In this document: positions 21,707 through 32,999 of the stretch, piece by piece
How positions within the stretch are numbered: the stretch's first letter is position 1
Layout of the letters: the number at the start of each line of letters is the position of its first letter
NCBI RefSeq assembly: GCF_002776525.5
Contig: NC_045436.1
Span: 97,107,057 to 97,171,056 of the forward strand
Reading direction: 5' to 3'
Length of the DNA: 64,000 nucleotides
DNA from: Piliocolobus tephrosceles
Taxonomy: Eukaryota > Chordata > Mammalia > Primates > Cercopithecidae
The notes under the pieces: model-generated
Database searches by the model: none
What the model was told of the DNA's origin: nothing
What the model saw: only the letters and a program-made list of their open reading frames with translations
Position numbers and translations under genes: made by a program

Positions 21707-21725
21707 GTTATTATTATTATTATTT
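21669..21725. repeat. (TTA)n microsatellite, right of Alu
   Basis: About 18 ATT units with one interruption (a GTT). It lies on the side opposite the Alu tail, so it cannot be tail-derived; it implies a TTA array existed at the site or was copied there as target duplication. Confidence 0.95.
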
Positions 21726-21744
21726 ACCTCAGGAGAGTGTTTGG

Positions 21745-21890
21745 GCAATACTTTTACATTGTATTAATACTTTACATATGAGGGCGTTCTTATATGTTGT
21801 CTTATTTATTTCTTAATGACCCTGATGACAACACTACTATCCTCTCTGCTCTCAGTCAAACTAAGGCTAAAATCAAAGTTAGTGACAATC
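21745..21890 (-). mobile_element. Possible MIR SINE, antisense
   Basis: Order of weak landmarks fits an antisense MIR: 'atgttgtcttatttatttct' near 21794 (usually 'ttatctcatttaatcctcac'), 'gatgacaacactactatcc', then 'caaactaaggctaaaatcaa' near 21858 (usually 'gaaactgaggctcagagag'). Diverged; by eye only. Confidence 0.45.
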
Positions 21891-22699
21891 TTCCCCACCC
21901 TCCAGAACTGATCTTGTCCCTGAATAAATAACTAGAAACAAAAATGTGAAGAGGAGCTTCAAGAAGTAGATATAGTATGCCTGTTGGAATGAAATTAAAG
22001 CAAATGACTAGCAATAACAAATGAAGCAAGCAGAAAAAGGACTAGAAAAATTTTAAAGAGAGGCAAGAAAATGTTTTTTAAGTTGTATTTATGGTAACTA
22101 TTATTATTAACTATATTGTCAGTTATCTGAAAGTATACTTTGCCTAAATTCAAAAGATAATATAGTGCATAATTGAGTTTTTGTTTTGTTCAAACGCTAA
22201 GGTTAGTTCTGTCTTTTAACATTTCTATTTTCCAGTGTTTAATTAATTTCTCAATTTTACTGAGAGATTTTATTTTAAAAAATGATACTCCAAATGTCTT
22301 TTAGGGTCTTAGTTTCACTATGTCTTTCAGATTTTTAATTTTTTTGAGCCTGATCAAGTGAATTAAATGACACTTTCATGTTGTAGCAATGTAAATTCAG
22401 CTTTAAAAATACCTAACTGATTCTGACTCTAGTATTTAGTCAATTAGAGTGTCTTTAGTAATTGCTAGATTTTGGGCAGTTCATTAAACTGGAAAAGACA
22501 AGAATACTTAATGCTGTGTAAAAATGAAGCTTTACTTGCCTTGCTCTATTGCCTATTAAGAACATGTTATCAAAATTAACAGTCATAGTAATCAAATACA
22601 AGATGACACACTATCGAACTAAATGCCTTGGATTTGGCAATGGAAATAATATGTTGTATGTCTAGAAACTTGTGCCTGACCACAGATTTGCAGTGTATG
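21891..22699. other. Unassigned DNA
   Basis: No gene or repeat family recognised. Confidence 0.4.
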
Positions 22700-23790
22700 A
22701 AAGAGTATACAGAATGGCATGGTGGCTGCAGTGACTTCTGACACTAACTACCGGGGGACTCTGCAGGTTAAGGGTACAGTCCCCAACAAGACTACTTTTA
22801 CTTCAGGTACCAGCTGCAAGCTCAGAGGTTCCTAAGCCTCTGATGAACTCACTACAAATCTGGGACTCCTCATTGACTTCTCAAGTAGAAAAATTCACTA
22901 GAAACTGACAGAACTCAATAAAGTACTATTGCTACAAAAGTGGGGCAGGGAGGCACTGGAGTGGAAGGGCGGGTCCCTGGCGAGGGCTCCACCCCCGGGC
23001 CTGTGCCCACTGACTGAGATGAAGACAGGCACTCCTGCCTTTGCGCCCAAATATTGTGTTTCCCAAGACCACCTTGGCCTGCCACTCTCCCATCCTGTGC
23101 CTATAAAACCCCCCCAGAACCTAGAAGGCGGACAAACAAGGGACTTGAAAGTGCCTATAAAAACCCCCAGACCCTAGGAGGCAGACAAGCAAGTGACTGG
23201 AAGTGGAACAGAACACATTGGCAGAAGAAGACACAAGTGGCTGGATGTCAAGAGGACGTTGAGGGAGCATGATGGTGGAAGAGCACATGACAGACACCAG
23301 CAGGCCTGCAGCTCATCGACCAGCAGAACAAGGCAGAGTTTGGCTGGGGCAGTCAAAGGAGAGCCCCAGCCACGGACATCAGGGGGAAACTATTTCCCTT
23401 CTGACTCCCCATCTGCTGAGAGCTAGTTCCACTCAATAAAACTTTGCCCTCATTCTCCAAGCCCACATGTGATCTGATTCTTCCCATACACCAAGGCAAG
23501 AACCCTGGGATACAGAAAGCCCTCTGTCCTTGAGACAAGGCTGAGGTCTAACAGAGCTGACTAACACAAGCCACCTCAGGATGGCTAAGCTGAGAGAGCA
23601 CTCTGTAACACACACCCATTGGAGGGCTTCAACTGTAAACATTCACCCCTAGACACTGCTGTGGGGTTGGAGCCCCACAGCCTGCCTGTCTTTATGCTCC
23701 CCTAGAGGTTGGAGCAGTGGAGCACTGAAGAAGAGAGCCACACCCCATCATACACCCTGCAAGGGGAACAAGGGAACCTTTCCTGTTTCA
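22700..23790 (+). mobile_element. ERV1 LTR, LTR2-like (HERV-E/Harlequin group)
   Basis: GC-richer block with LTR architecture in sense orientation: U3-like sequence, TATA boxes near 23101 and 23154, an AATAAA signal at 23435-23440 ('cactcaataaaactttgc'), then an R/U5-like part ('cccacatgtgatctgattct' near 23462, 'caaggcaagaaccctggga' near 23493) ending 'cctgtttca'. The wording of U5 fits LTR2 from memory. The left boundary is uncertain. No internal region follows, so it looks like a solo LTR. Frames at 22929-23642 are chance. Confidence 0.65.
23098..23203 (+). promoter_or_regulatory. Duplicated TATA-box segment of the LTR
   Basis: Two tandem units with a period of 53 bases, each starting 'gtgcctataaaa' (23098 and 23151) followed by a C-run and 'gg(a/c)ggacaa(a/g)caag'-type sequence. 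Each unit carries a TATA-like box (CTATAAAA). Whether the promoter is still active is unknown. Confidence 0.8.
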
Positions 23791-23869
23791 CTATATTGAT
23801 GATGATATTTTTATTATAGCAAAAAGGATATATATCAGGACCAGTCAAAAAAAAAAAATGTAAACAATG
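23791..23869. other. Short AT-rich spacer
   Basis: Separates two LTR-like blocks; contains an A-run at 23850-23860. Confidence 0.5.
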
Positions 23870-24415
23870 GGGTTAGAAGGGATCCAAGTGCAAAGTTTTC
23901 ATGTCCTCTCCCTTCAGAGACAGAACACATCATTCATCCAGTATATTAATGTGTAACAATAATTTACAGAATATTGTTAACCAGCAAAGCTCATCTGAGC
24001 ATCATTTTGATTACATAAGCATGATTAATGAGCCAAATGACTGAACTCAATCTCCAGCCCCCATCACCTTCCTGGAAGCAAGCTTATAGTATAGTACAAA
24101 ACCCCCAACTCTTAATAACATGTTAGTCTTTTGGACATGGCTAGCCCCCATCTTGAGACATCTTGTTTGCATAAACTACCGAGAGACCCACTGTTAGTCT
24201 TCTCACTGGCATAAACTCAGGTGTGGTCCCAGGGTCCCATCATGAAGAACAGAGACACTTCTGTCACTGGGGAAATTACAAGGATTTAGAAGCTCCCTCC
24301 CAGGAACCAGGAAGAAAGGCAAGTCGAGTTCTTTGTCATATAACAGTAGCAGAGAAGACTCAGCCTGTTCTCACTATAGTGATGAATGGGTCTGGCTCTA
24401 TGCTCATCAAATTTA
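23870..24415 (+). mobile_element. Ancient LTR-like repeat (possibly ERV-L, LTR16-like)
   Basis: A ~0.5-kb block with wording I associate with an old dispersed LTR: 'cagcaaagctcatctgagca' near 23982, 'catgttagtcttttggacat' near 24119, 'gtcactggggaaattacaag' near 24264, 'ctccctcccaggaaccagga' near 24293. I am fairly sure it is an interspersed repeat but not of the subfamily. The frame 24223-24423 lies in it and is not a gene. Confidence 0.5.
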
Positions 24416-25229
24416 AAAAATGATATAAAGATGCATGTTGTTTCTACCATTATATTAAATTATTTTATCAGTGTTACTTTTATAATAATAGTTAAATTAC
24501 ATTTGACAGAAACATAATATTGGGTATATTGGTGTGTATAAAAAGTATATTTCTAATATGTGTGTATATATATAATATTTTATATATATATAATTATTTT
24601 TCAAAAAGTCCAGTTGAAACAGTGTAGTTACTTTCAAGAAACAAAACTGTCTTCAATAGTTTCAAAACTATCTTCGGAATCCTTGAGTCCTGAAGTTTCT
24701 GATTTTGTTTTACCTTTAATTACACCTATCTTCAATAGATTGTGCTGAAAATTTTTGATAGGCTTAGACTAGGTAATGTTTATGCTTATAGCCTTTTTAA
24801 AAAAAGAAAAAAAAATTGGTGATCCAGTGACATCTTCATGAAACTATTAAAGGGTAAAAAAGAAAAATAAAAACAAAAATACGTATCTAGAAATAAATAG
24901 AATCCTTTTCTTGCAGAGAAAGGGTTGTAACTTTTTAGAGAATGAAAGAAAACTGTTTTCATAAAAAACATAATCTTAAGAAAACAGCAATCTCTAATAA
25001 TAATGCAACATACTCCATAAATAATTCTAATTCATTTTTTCTTCTATTTTAAAAAAGAAAAACTTTACAAAAAATAGGATGCCTCTGTGATTTGGAAATC
25101 TTCAATTAAGATTCGAGATTTGAAGCAAGGTAGATATATGTAAGTGCCTTTCAGAATTTTTATCTTAAAGTATGTTTCAAATTGCATAAGGCTTATAGAA
25201 AGTTACTTCTATAATAAATGTTTACTGCT
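24416..25229. other. Unassigned AT-rich DNA with a small TA repeat
   Basis: A TA/TG microsatellite lies at about 24555-24598. No gene or repeat family recognised in the remainder. Confidence 0.45.
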
Positions 25230-25620
25230 TGTGAAGTATTGAAGATATTTAAAAAACCTTTAGGCAAATTAAATTTAGCAGAGTTTAATTGAGCAGAGAA
25301 CAATTCTCCAATCCACCAGCCAAGAGAGCCAGAACAGTTTCAGAGTGACTCTAGGGCCACCACATGGTCAGATCACAGAAAAAGGAAAGTGACATACCAA
25401 AAATGGAAGTGAGCTACAGAGACAGTTGGATTGGTTACAGCTCAGCATTTGCCTTTTTCAAACACGATTTTAAGAGTTGCTCACCTGTGATTGGACAAAA
25501 CTCTATTATGGATACAAGAGTAGGTTACAGCCTATTTAAACATTCAATTAGGTTACATTTTACTATATATGGAGAAATGTTTAGGTCACACTTAATGTAG
25601 GTAGGGAGGAAGCTTTAGAC
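25230..25620. mobile_element. Probable ERV LTR fragment, subfamily unresolved
   Basis: Contains 'gagtttaattgagcagagaa' near 25281, 'gattggttacagctcagcat' near 25429 and 'gtgattggacaaaactct' near 25487, with paired 'gattgg' CCAAT-type boxes. This wording recurs in primate genomes as an ERV1-class LTR, but I cannot name the family or be sure of the orientation. The frame 25364-25600 is not a gene. Confidence 0.5.
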
Positions 25621-25657
25621 TTAATTTAAGAAAGGCTATTTGAAAATGCAGTTTACA

Positions 25658-26067
25658 TTTTGTTTTAGCCAAGGTTTTCCAGAGAAACAGAACCAATAGG
25701 ATGTGTGTATACACAGAAAAATCTTTATCATAAAAAATTGGCTCATGTAATTATGGAGGTTGATGAGTCTAAAATCTCCTATGTAGGAAACCAGGCTGAA
25801 GACCCAGGAGAGCCAATGCTGCAATTCCAGTCTGAAGGTTGACAGAGACCAAGATGAGTTGATGGTGCAGATAAAGTATGAGATCATTCTGTTGGAGAAC
25901 CCCCTCCTGCTGCGGGAAGCCGGTCATTTGTTCTATTCAAATTTTCAACTGATTGGTTGAGGCCCACCCATATTATGGAGGACAATCTGCTTACTCAAAG
26001 TTCGTTGAATTATGTTAACCCTATCCAAAAATACCCTTCAAATTGGTACATAAAATTATACAACACA
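25658..26067 (-). mobile_element. MLT2-type ERV-L solo LTR, antisense
   Basis: Antisense counterpart of the LTR at 7623-8192: 'ttccagagaaacagaaccaa' near 25677 is the LTR end, then 'attggctcatgtaattatgg' near 25737, 'gattggttgaggcccaccca' near 25951, and 'ataaaattatacaacaca' closing at 26067, which is the LTR start. No internal region is attached. Confidence 0.85.
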
Positions 26068-26216
26068 TCCTCAGAATACTGAACCAAATTTGGTTATCAG
26101 AATAAATATCTTAACAAAAATATTAACATGTTGTACTTAAACAGATCATTTCAGCTATTAATATTTCAATAACTAAGTCTATATAGCAGATACACTGGCA
26201 TGTGTCATGTGTGTGT

Positions 26217-26232
26217 GGGGGGGGGGGGGGGG
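26217..26232. repeat. (GT)n followed by a 16-base G homopolymer
   Basis: A short GTGTGT run at 26208-26216 turns into sixteen consecutive G. An unusual homopolymer that is prone to sequencing error and slippage. Confidence 0.9.
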
Positions 26233-26512
26233 TGATTGTAGATTAACAGTAGATTCTCCAAGGAGGAATAAAATGAAGAGGAATGAGGATTTTTTTAAAG
26301 GTTTCTGTTCTGGTTTGATTTTTATTTTTACAAGGACTATAATCTTATTTTTAAAAATTAGTGGACAAGTAAAGTTAAAAATGAATACAATAGCTCTTTA
26401 GGAATTGACTCACTACAAAAATAAATTATTGTGTATACTATTTTGGAATTTATCTGCAACATCTAAATAGATTTCATTTGATTATCAACTCCAACACCAC
26501 ACAATTAAGAAA

Positions 26513-26705
26513 AGTGTGGTGTGGACAAGGAAATACTATATCTGGAGCTGAAAGACCTGAAGTTATGCCTGGGTTCAATTATTTTGAAACCATATAAATT
26601 CCTAAACTTTAGGTTTCTAATATGTAGACACAGAAATAATAGCTACAACTGACTTGCTACATGATAATCAACATATTCGTGTTATGTTAAACCACTCTGT
26701 AAATG
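26513..26705 (+). mobile_element. MIR SINE
   Basis: Sense MIR landmarks: 'tctggagctgaaagacctga' near 26540, 'gcctgggttcaatt' near 26567, 'cctaaactttaggtttctaa' near 26602 (usually 'aacctctctgagcctcag'), then 'agaaataatagct'. The left and core parts are present; strongly diverged, as expected of this old tRNA-derived SINE. Confidence 0.7.
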
Positions 26706-27559
26706 GTGAAAACACATATTAGCTAATTTGGTCCAAGTTTATTACCGAAATCAACATAACTAATAAGTAGTGCAGTTAGGAAAAATATTTAGTTGGCCTA
26801 ATCTTTTATTAAGTGCTCTTTTCCAAGTATCACACTGTTCTGGAAGATAGAATATGTCATCTGTCAAATATGCTACCAAATATACTAACTTATTGTTAAG
26901 AATCTATACCGCTAGCAGCAGTAGTGGTGGTAGCTGGGTACGTGGTGGTAAGGAAATCCCATTTTACAAAGTGAGAGATGCTACTGTCAGTTCGAATATC
27001 TAAACACTAGTCTCAAACAAAATACATTTTAAAAACAACACATAATACATGCATCCTACTTGAAAGTCATACCTGGGACAGTATTTGCTACATGTGCATG
27101 TGTTGGAGGGTGGGAAATGGGGCAGATATACCATTCATTAAACAATCTGAGAAAACTTGGACTAGAAGTAAGCATGAAACATCTTTAACTCTCTATAGAC
27201 CAGGATTCTGATGGAGTCAGACTGTTTTGGCAGTTTGTTAATGACAAGGTTCAAAATATGCACAGAAGGAGAATAAATAAACTGCACCTATATAAGAAAA
27301 AATACTTTTTGGAAAAGATCATAATGTGGTACTCTAGCAATAAAACTGTTATTCCAGAAACTCCAGATTATGGATAATTTATTTATAAAAAATAAATCTT
27401 GAAGGAAAGACATGTGCTCCTTATAGTTTTTAAAATGTCTAAAGCAGTTGGTCATATACTGGGTCTTTAAAACCTAAATTAGTTATAACAAGACTAATAC
27501 ATTGTAGTAAAATTGGAGAGATAAGAGTCAGGTACAGAAATAAAAAGATAACCTGTTTA
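26706..27559. other. Unassigned DNA
   Basis: No gene seen. The piece near 26945-27000 ('cccattttacaaag') could be another decayed MIR but is too short to call. Confidence 0.4.
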
Positions 27560-27715
27560 GTATCTGGATGCTTTATGCTCTCTGTCTGTAAAATAGTGAT
27601 AGTAAATATTTACCTCATAGCAATATTTTAAGCATTAAGGGAGATAAAATATTTAAGCTCTTTAAAGCAATCCCTGACACACTCAATAAATATCACCTAT
27701 TGTTATTACTATTAT
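27560..27715 (+). mobile_element. MIR SINE, 3' part
   Basis: Clear MIR tail: 'ctctgtctgtaaaatagtga' near 27580, 'atttacctcatagcaatat' near 27608, 'ttaagggagataaaat' near 27636, 'cactcaataaatatcac' near 27681. Sense orientation, 5' part missing. Confidence 0.8.
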
Positions 27716-29824
27716 ATTTAAACTGATAACAGGGTGTTGTGGTTGAGTCATTTATTTATGCTTCCCAGTCAATATCTGATAATGAGTTAAGCTATTGAAC
27801 TACCTGTATCTCCTTTAACTCTTTAAGATAATGCTCTTCCACCATTTCTGAAACAAAAGGGCTTGAATAGTGTTAGAAAAATTAAAATTCTTCAGTAGGA
27901 AACCAATTAGAAACAACTAATGAATCTATTCTCTAAAGAAAGAAAGCAACATTTTTCCGGGTCTCTGTGTCACTCTAACCACAGCTTTCAAAAACTACAC
28001 AGTATTTAATGAATTTGTCATTGGGCATTATTTTCATTTTGGGAGGCTTAGAAATGGATAAGAAGAAACAATTTTTGTAATTGAAATGCTATATTGTCTT
28101 TTCTACTAAACTTTTAAATAGGGAGAGTTGTACATACATATTTTTGTGTTTACCATAGACTAAAGTTAAAAATATGCTTTTATCTGGTAAATTATATACC
28201 ATAGGAGGTGAAAAACTATAATAACTAGAAAGTAAAATTCCAAACAGAGCAATTGATTGTAGGTAAAAGAATTGCTTGCTAATCTTTACTTTTCTCCTTT
28301 TCTGATATCATTTTATCATGCTTAGCTACAATATTCTTTTATTTTATATATGTATAAATAAACTAAAATATAGTCTTGCTGATGTGTATGGATATACATA
28401 CATTTATTTATTCAAATATATGTAACATATGAAAAACTTAGAATGTAAAAGTACTCTTTAACTTTTTAACCCATTCTTCCCACACATACGATGCTACAAT
28501 ATTTTCCAAAATCACAGTTAACAACTTTCTATATGAACTTCCTGACAAATTTTTGCTAACCGACTGTATTTGTCTTGTAGATCTTTTCAGCATTTATTTA
28601 CTTAATGGAATAGCAAGTAGAATTTCCCCATGTATTCAGAGAAAAATAAATATATGACCTCTAAAGGCAGATGTATACTTGACATTGGACAGAGAACACC
28701 CCAACCATGCCAACAGAAGCATCCCTGAAAATTAGAAGGATAAAAAGAGTGGGAGCACAGGTGAGCTAGCAACATTATGTGGTTTTCATAATACATCTGG
28801 CATTCTGAGAAAGAGAAAATGTAGATTTGTAGCAATTGCATATCAAATTAATCATTACAGTTTGTTATGAGATTGAGTATCACATATATCAACTTGTTCC
28901 AGTTTTCTAAGTCCCTTAATAGCACTTTTAAATAGAGCAATTAATTTTTTTCTTCGTTAACTTTAATTATGATTAGAAGCCTAGAAATATTGGAGCAACT
29001 TCAAAAAAAAACAAGCCTGCCTATTAACTGGGTTTTCTCAAGTTCTCACAAATCACAGTGACACGAACAGCATCCGTGTGGGTCTCATTAAAAAGAAAAA
29101 TAAGTAAACCATAGAAATCCAGATAAGGTATGTTAGTTTAAGATTTCAATCATTCATTGCAACAATGAAGCAAAGGAGAGATAATAACTTATTGCATACT
29201 TTCCTACTACTCTTAATATGTAATTCTATGTAATGAGATATATTAAGTACAAATCTTGAAGGTATGTTTAAGTGGCAACAAGAATGTGTTCATAGGGCAT
29301 GATCTATTAATAACAATGCATTTCCACGATAATGATGGCAACAAATATGCCACTTTGCTTTTATTAAGCGCTATAAAATTGACTAAGTATCAATAAGATT
29401 TTGACTAGTTATTGCATACAAATATTATTAGGCTTGGGTTAATTTTCTTTTATAGCTTTGTTTTCTGATGATGAGTCAAGCGAGCAAATTATAAAGTGAT
29501 ATAGAACTATCTATTATTAATTAGCAACATTATTTCTTTGAGAAATCATGTTTGATATCAGCATGCATGTATTACAACAATCAACTTTTTCTGTGAAATT
29601 TGAAAAATTTGGAAAGTATTTCACTTATGAAATAAAATATATTGCATTTTCTATAAATTGAGGTTTTCACGTTTAGCTAATTACATATGAATTGATCAGA
29701 ATATTTGGCAAATAAAAATTACTGACTTTGGAAAAAGAGAAAAGTGGAGAGGAAATACATTCATAGAAGAAAAAATATACATAGTGAATGGTGGTTTGAT
29801 TGTTTGCACAAATTTACTATATAT
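27716..29824. other. 2.1 kb without recognised gene or repeat
   Basis: AT-rich and apparently unique. Frames such as 28602-28841 minus show no domain. No splice-flanked exon candidate was obvious. Confidence 0.45.
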
Positions 29825-29832
29825 AACAACAT

Positions 29833-30116
29833 CTTTTTTTTTCTTTTTTGAGACAGAGTCTTGCTGTGTTGCCCAGGAGGGAGTGCAGTGGCACGATTTC
29901 AGCTCACTGCAGCCTCCGCCTCCTGAGTTTAAGTGATTCTCCCACCTTAGCCTTCTGAGTAGCTGGGACTACAGGCACACTAATTTTTGTATTTTTAGTA
30001 GAGACAGGTTTGTGCCGTATTGGCCAGGCTGCTCTCAAACTCCTGTCCTCAAGTGATCTCTGCCTGCCTCGGCCTCCCAAAGTTCTGAGATGATACATGT
30101 GAGCCACTGCCTGGCC
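29833..30116 (-). mobile_element. Alu SINE, antisense (AluJ-like)
   Basis: T-rich start, 'gagacagagtcttgctgtgt' near 29850, 'gggagtgcagtggcacgat' near 29879, right end 'gagccactgcctggcc'. The 8-base target duplication 'aacaacat' flanks it (29825-29832 and 30117-30124). A short internal deletion in the middle and many CpG losses point to an old copy. Confidence 0.95.
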
Positions 30117-30187
30117 AACAACATATAATAATATCTTAATATCTGAAAATTAACACTTTCATTTAAAATAGAAAAGCAGAATTTTCC

Positions 30188-30484
30188 TTTATTGGGGGGG
30201 GGGGCAGAGTTTCATTCTTGTTGTCTGGGCTGAAGTACAATGGAATGATCTCAGCTCACTGCAACCTCTACCTCCTGAGTTCAGTCAATTCTCCTGCTTC
30301 AACCTCCTGAGTAGATGGGATTACAGGTGCCCACCACCATGCTCAGCTAATTTTTTGTATTTTTAGTAGAGATCGGGTTTCATCATGTTAGCCAGGCTGG
30401 TCTCGAACTACTGACCTCAGGTTATCCACCCGCCTTGGCCTCCCAAAGTGCTAAGATTACAGGCCTGAGCCACAGCGCCTGGCC
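30188..30484 (-). mobile_element. Alu SINE, antisense, with G-run in place of T-tail
   Basis: Typical Alu body ('gatctcagctcactgcaacc' near 30247, 'gcctcccaaagtgctaagat' near 30438). The expected T-run and 'gaga' start is replaced by eleven G (30194-30204). The 10-base target duplication 'agaattttcc' flanks it (30178-30187 and 30485-30494), so the insertion is otherwise regular. Confidence 0.95.
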
Positions 30485-30494
30485 AGAATTTTCC

Positions 30495-31061
30495 AATTTT
30501 AAATTACAAGATATAAAATGTGTGGCCCCTTATTATTTTAATACTAAATATTTTCAAAAGTTCATTACATAGGCAATTACATATTCACTATTTATTACAT
30601 AGGCATACCTATTCCATACAATTTAAACTTTAAGAAATATTATCTTTCTTATAGTGATAATTGTGTAATTTACTATTATCCCCTCATATTTTGATGATAT
30701 AGTAAAATTCAATATGGATTTATAATGGTAGATATGAAATAGTTGGTATAATGCAAATGGTAGTTGATAGGTATAATATTGAAATTGATCTTTTGTCTTA
30801 GTATATTTTATTTTATTCCTTCAAAACTCTGATTAAGATGGCTTTTTCATCAAACTGACAAATGTTTTTATTAAAGTGGTGAATAAACTTGATATTGCTT
30901 ACAAACATTAGTTCTCTAGAACTAGACCTTATAGATGACAGTTCCACAATATGATTTGATTAAAATTCAGTGGAAATAGTAACGGTAGAATCAGTAATTC
31001 TAAATTATTTTTACCTGTTTATCTTTATAACTCAACATAGATTTGAATGAGGACCAGTAAG

Positions 31062-31094
<33 letters not shown>

Positions 31095-32155
31095 TGTTCA
31101 AAGGCTTTACTAATAACCTCTTGAATTTCAATAATTAACTCTAGACCCATACTCTAATTATATGCACAAGTTCTGCGTAATTACGTCAATGTATTAATAG
31201 TTAAAACCATCTTATCTGTAAAAATAGAATTTAATAGTATCTTTTTCATAAATAGTACTCCAATTATTATATATATAAGTGAATTATTTATAAAAATGTT
31301 ATACTCTTTTTCATAGGGTGGGGATAATGCATAATCTATCCTTACTCTTCTAAAAGTAATAATTCAATTCATTTATTTAGCTATTTTTAAGGAGTGGTAA
31401 CTGAATTACCGACTCTACCTTGCTCACAATTTATTATCAATTATGAGTATATTAACATAAATGAAATTGCTACTTTATTTTGCCTACATATCCCATTTGA
31501 GAGGACCAAAGTCTTCAAGTTTAGGAAAATTTAACTGTAACATAAAGTATCATTGTTATGCTCAGTCAAGCATTAAAAAGAGACATACTATTTAAATGTG
31601 AAACACTCAGTGTTCTTTATTCCCACAGAACTTCAAAGAACCAAACACTGATACATACAAAATCTAGCAACTGCTAATACAGAAAACACTATTTTCTTTT
31701 ATCTTCAAAAGGTTATTATACAGCTAGTTACACATAACTATAGATTAGTATAAAAGGAAGTGTTAGATATAAAGATACAGTCCATGTTTCTCTATATTTA
31801 CTCCATTATATATATAAACTTTTAAATATGCATTGCCAACACCCTTCACCTGGATATCCCCAGGAATATATCTGTAGTTGATCAGCTGGGTTGTATGACT
31901 CACTGTAGTAAGGAAAAACACTCACCATGGCAAGCAATGGGTTTCAGTAGAAGGTTATTAGAAAGAATCTCATGTAGGCCTGGGACTTTGGTTGGGTGAT
32001 TTTGGGTAAGGCCTAAGGAGCAGGGATTAACTCTAGATCAGGTGTTGTCAGAACGTAGGGAGAATTCTATGATTGTTTCTTAATAATTCTTATTAACAGG
32101 GAGGGTAGATTAGAGCCTGGATAATGCTGGAATTACTAAAGAAGCAGTTGTCACT
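30495..32155. other. Unassigned AT-rich DNA with an A27 run
   Basis: An uninterrupted run of 27 A lies at 31062-31088, not attached to a visible SINE or L1 end. The part at 31840-32150 is more complex and might be an old repeat, but I could not name it. No gene. Confidence 0.45.
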
Positions 32156-32590
32156 TGAATGATTTGGATCTATGTCTCCATCGAATCTCATGTCAAATCA
32201 TTATCCCCAGTGTTGGAGGTGCAGCCTGGTGAGAGGTGATTGGATCATGGAACCAGAATTCTCTTGAGTGATTTAGTACCATTCCCGCTTGGTACTGTCC
32301 CTGTGCTGGTGAGTGAGTTCTTGTGAGATCTGCTTGTTTATACACGTGCAGCCCCTTCCCCCTCACTCTTTGTTTTGTTCCTGCTCCTGCTGTTTAAGAC
32401 ATGTCTGCTCCCACTTCTCCTTCCGCCATGATTATAAATTTCCTGAGGCCTCTGGAGAAGCTAAGCAGATGCCAGCATCATGCTTCATGTATAGCCTGCA
32501 GAACCATGAGCCAATTAAACCTACGTTCTTTATATATTACCAAGTCTCAGGTATTTCTTTTTAGCAATGTGAGAATAAACTAATATATCA
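32156..32590 (+). mobile_element. MST-type MaLR solo LTR
   Basis: Order of MST/THE1 LTR landmarks: 'ggtgagaggtgattggatca' near 32229, 'gttcttgtgagatctg' near 32318, 'ttccgccatgattataaatt' near 32421, 'gagccaattaaacctacg' near 32508 and 'gagaataaactaatatatca' at the end. Somewhat diverged. The frames 32313-32564 and 32401-32583 are LTR-derived, not genes. Confidence 0.85.
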
Positions 32591-32999
32591 CTCATTTTTT
32601 GCTGAGAAATCACAATTGGTATTTTGAGGTTTTCACAGTGGCCCTGTTTTTGTCTCATTTTACCATACAGTATTGAGGTTGACGTTATGTAATATGGTTT
32701 ATTTCCAACTGGAGAACAACAGACTAGCAATGAATGTCATACCAATTCCTGAATGTCAGCAACATTCTTTCTTCTATTTTAGCTTAGTATTACCATTCAG
32801 AAGTTATTCTGATATCTAAAGAGATACACAGAAATATACATGAATAGAAAATAGGTGAATGAAAAGACTTATTCTCTTTCTATTATTTATGTATATGTAT
32901 GTGCAGACACATATATAGCTATGTATGCAAAATGCAGCTAGTCTTGCTAAAACTTTTGCACATAATTATGTGCCCTTTAAACTGTATGTTTAATATATA
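32591..32999. other. Unassigned DNA
   Basis: No gene or repeat family recognised. Confidence 0.4.

Noticed and set aside
22929..23642. Cluster of overlapping short frames in GC-richer DNA as a possible gene
   Set aside because: The block has LTR layout (TATA, AATAAA, U5-like end) and the frames resemble no known protein.
31062..31088. A27 run as the tail of a processed pseudogene or SINE
   Set aside because: The upstream sequence matches no SINE, L1 or recognisable cDNA, and no target duplication was seen.
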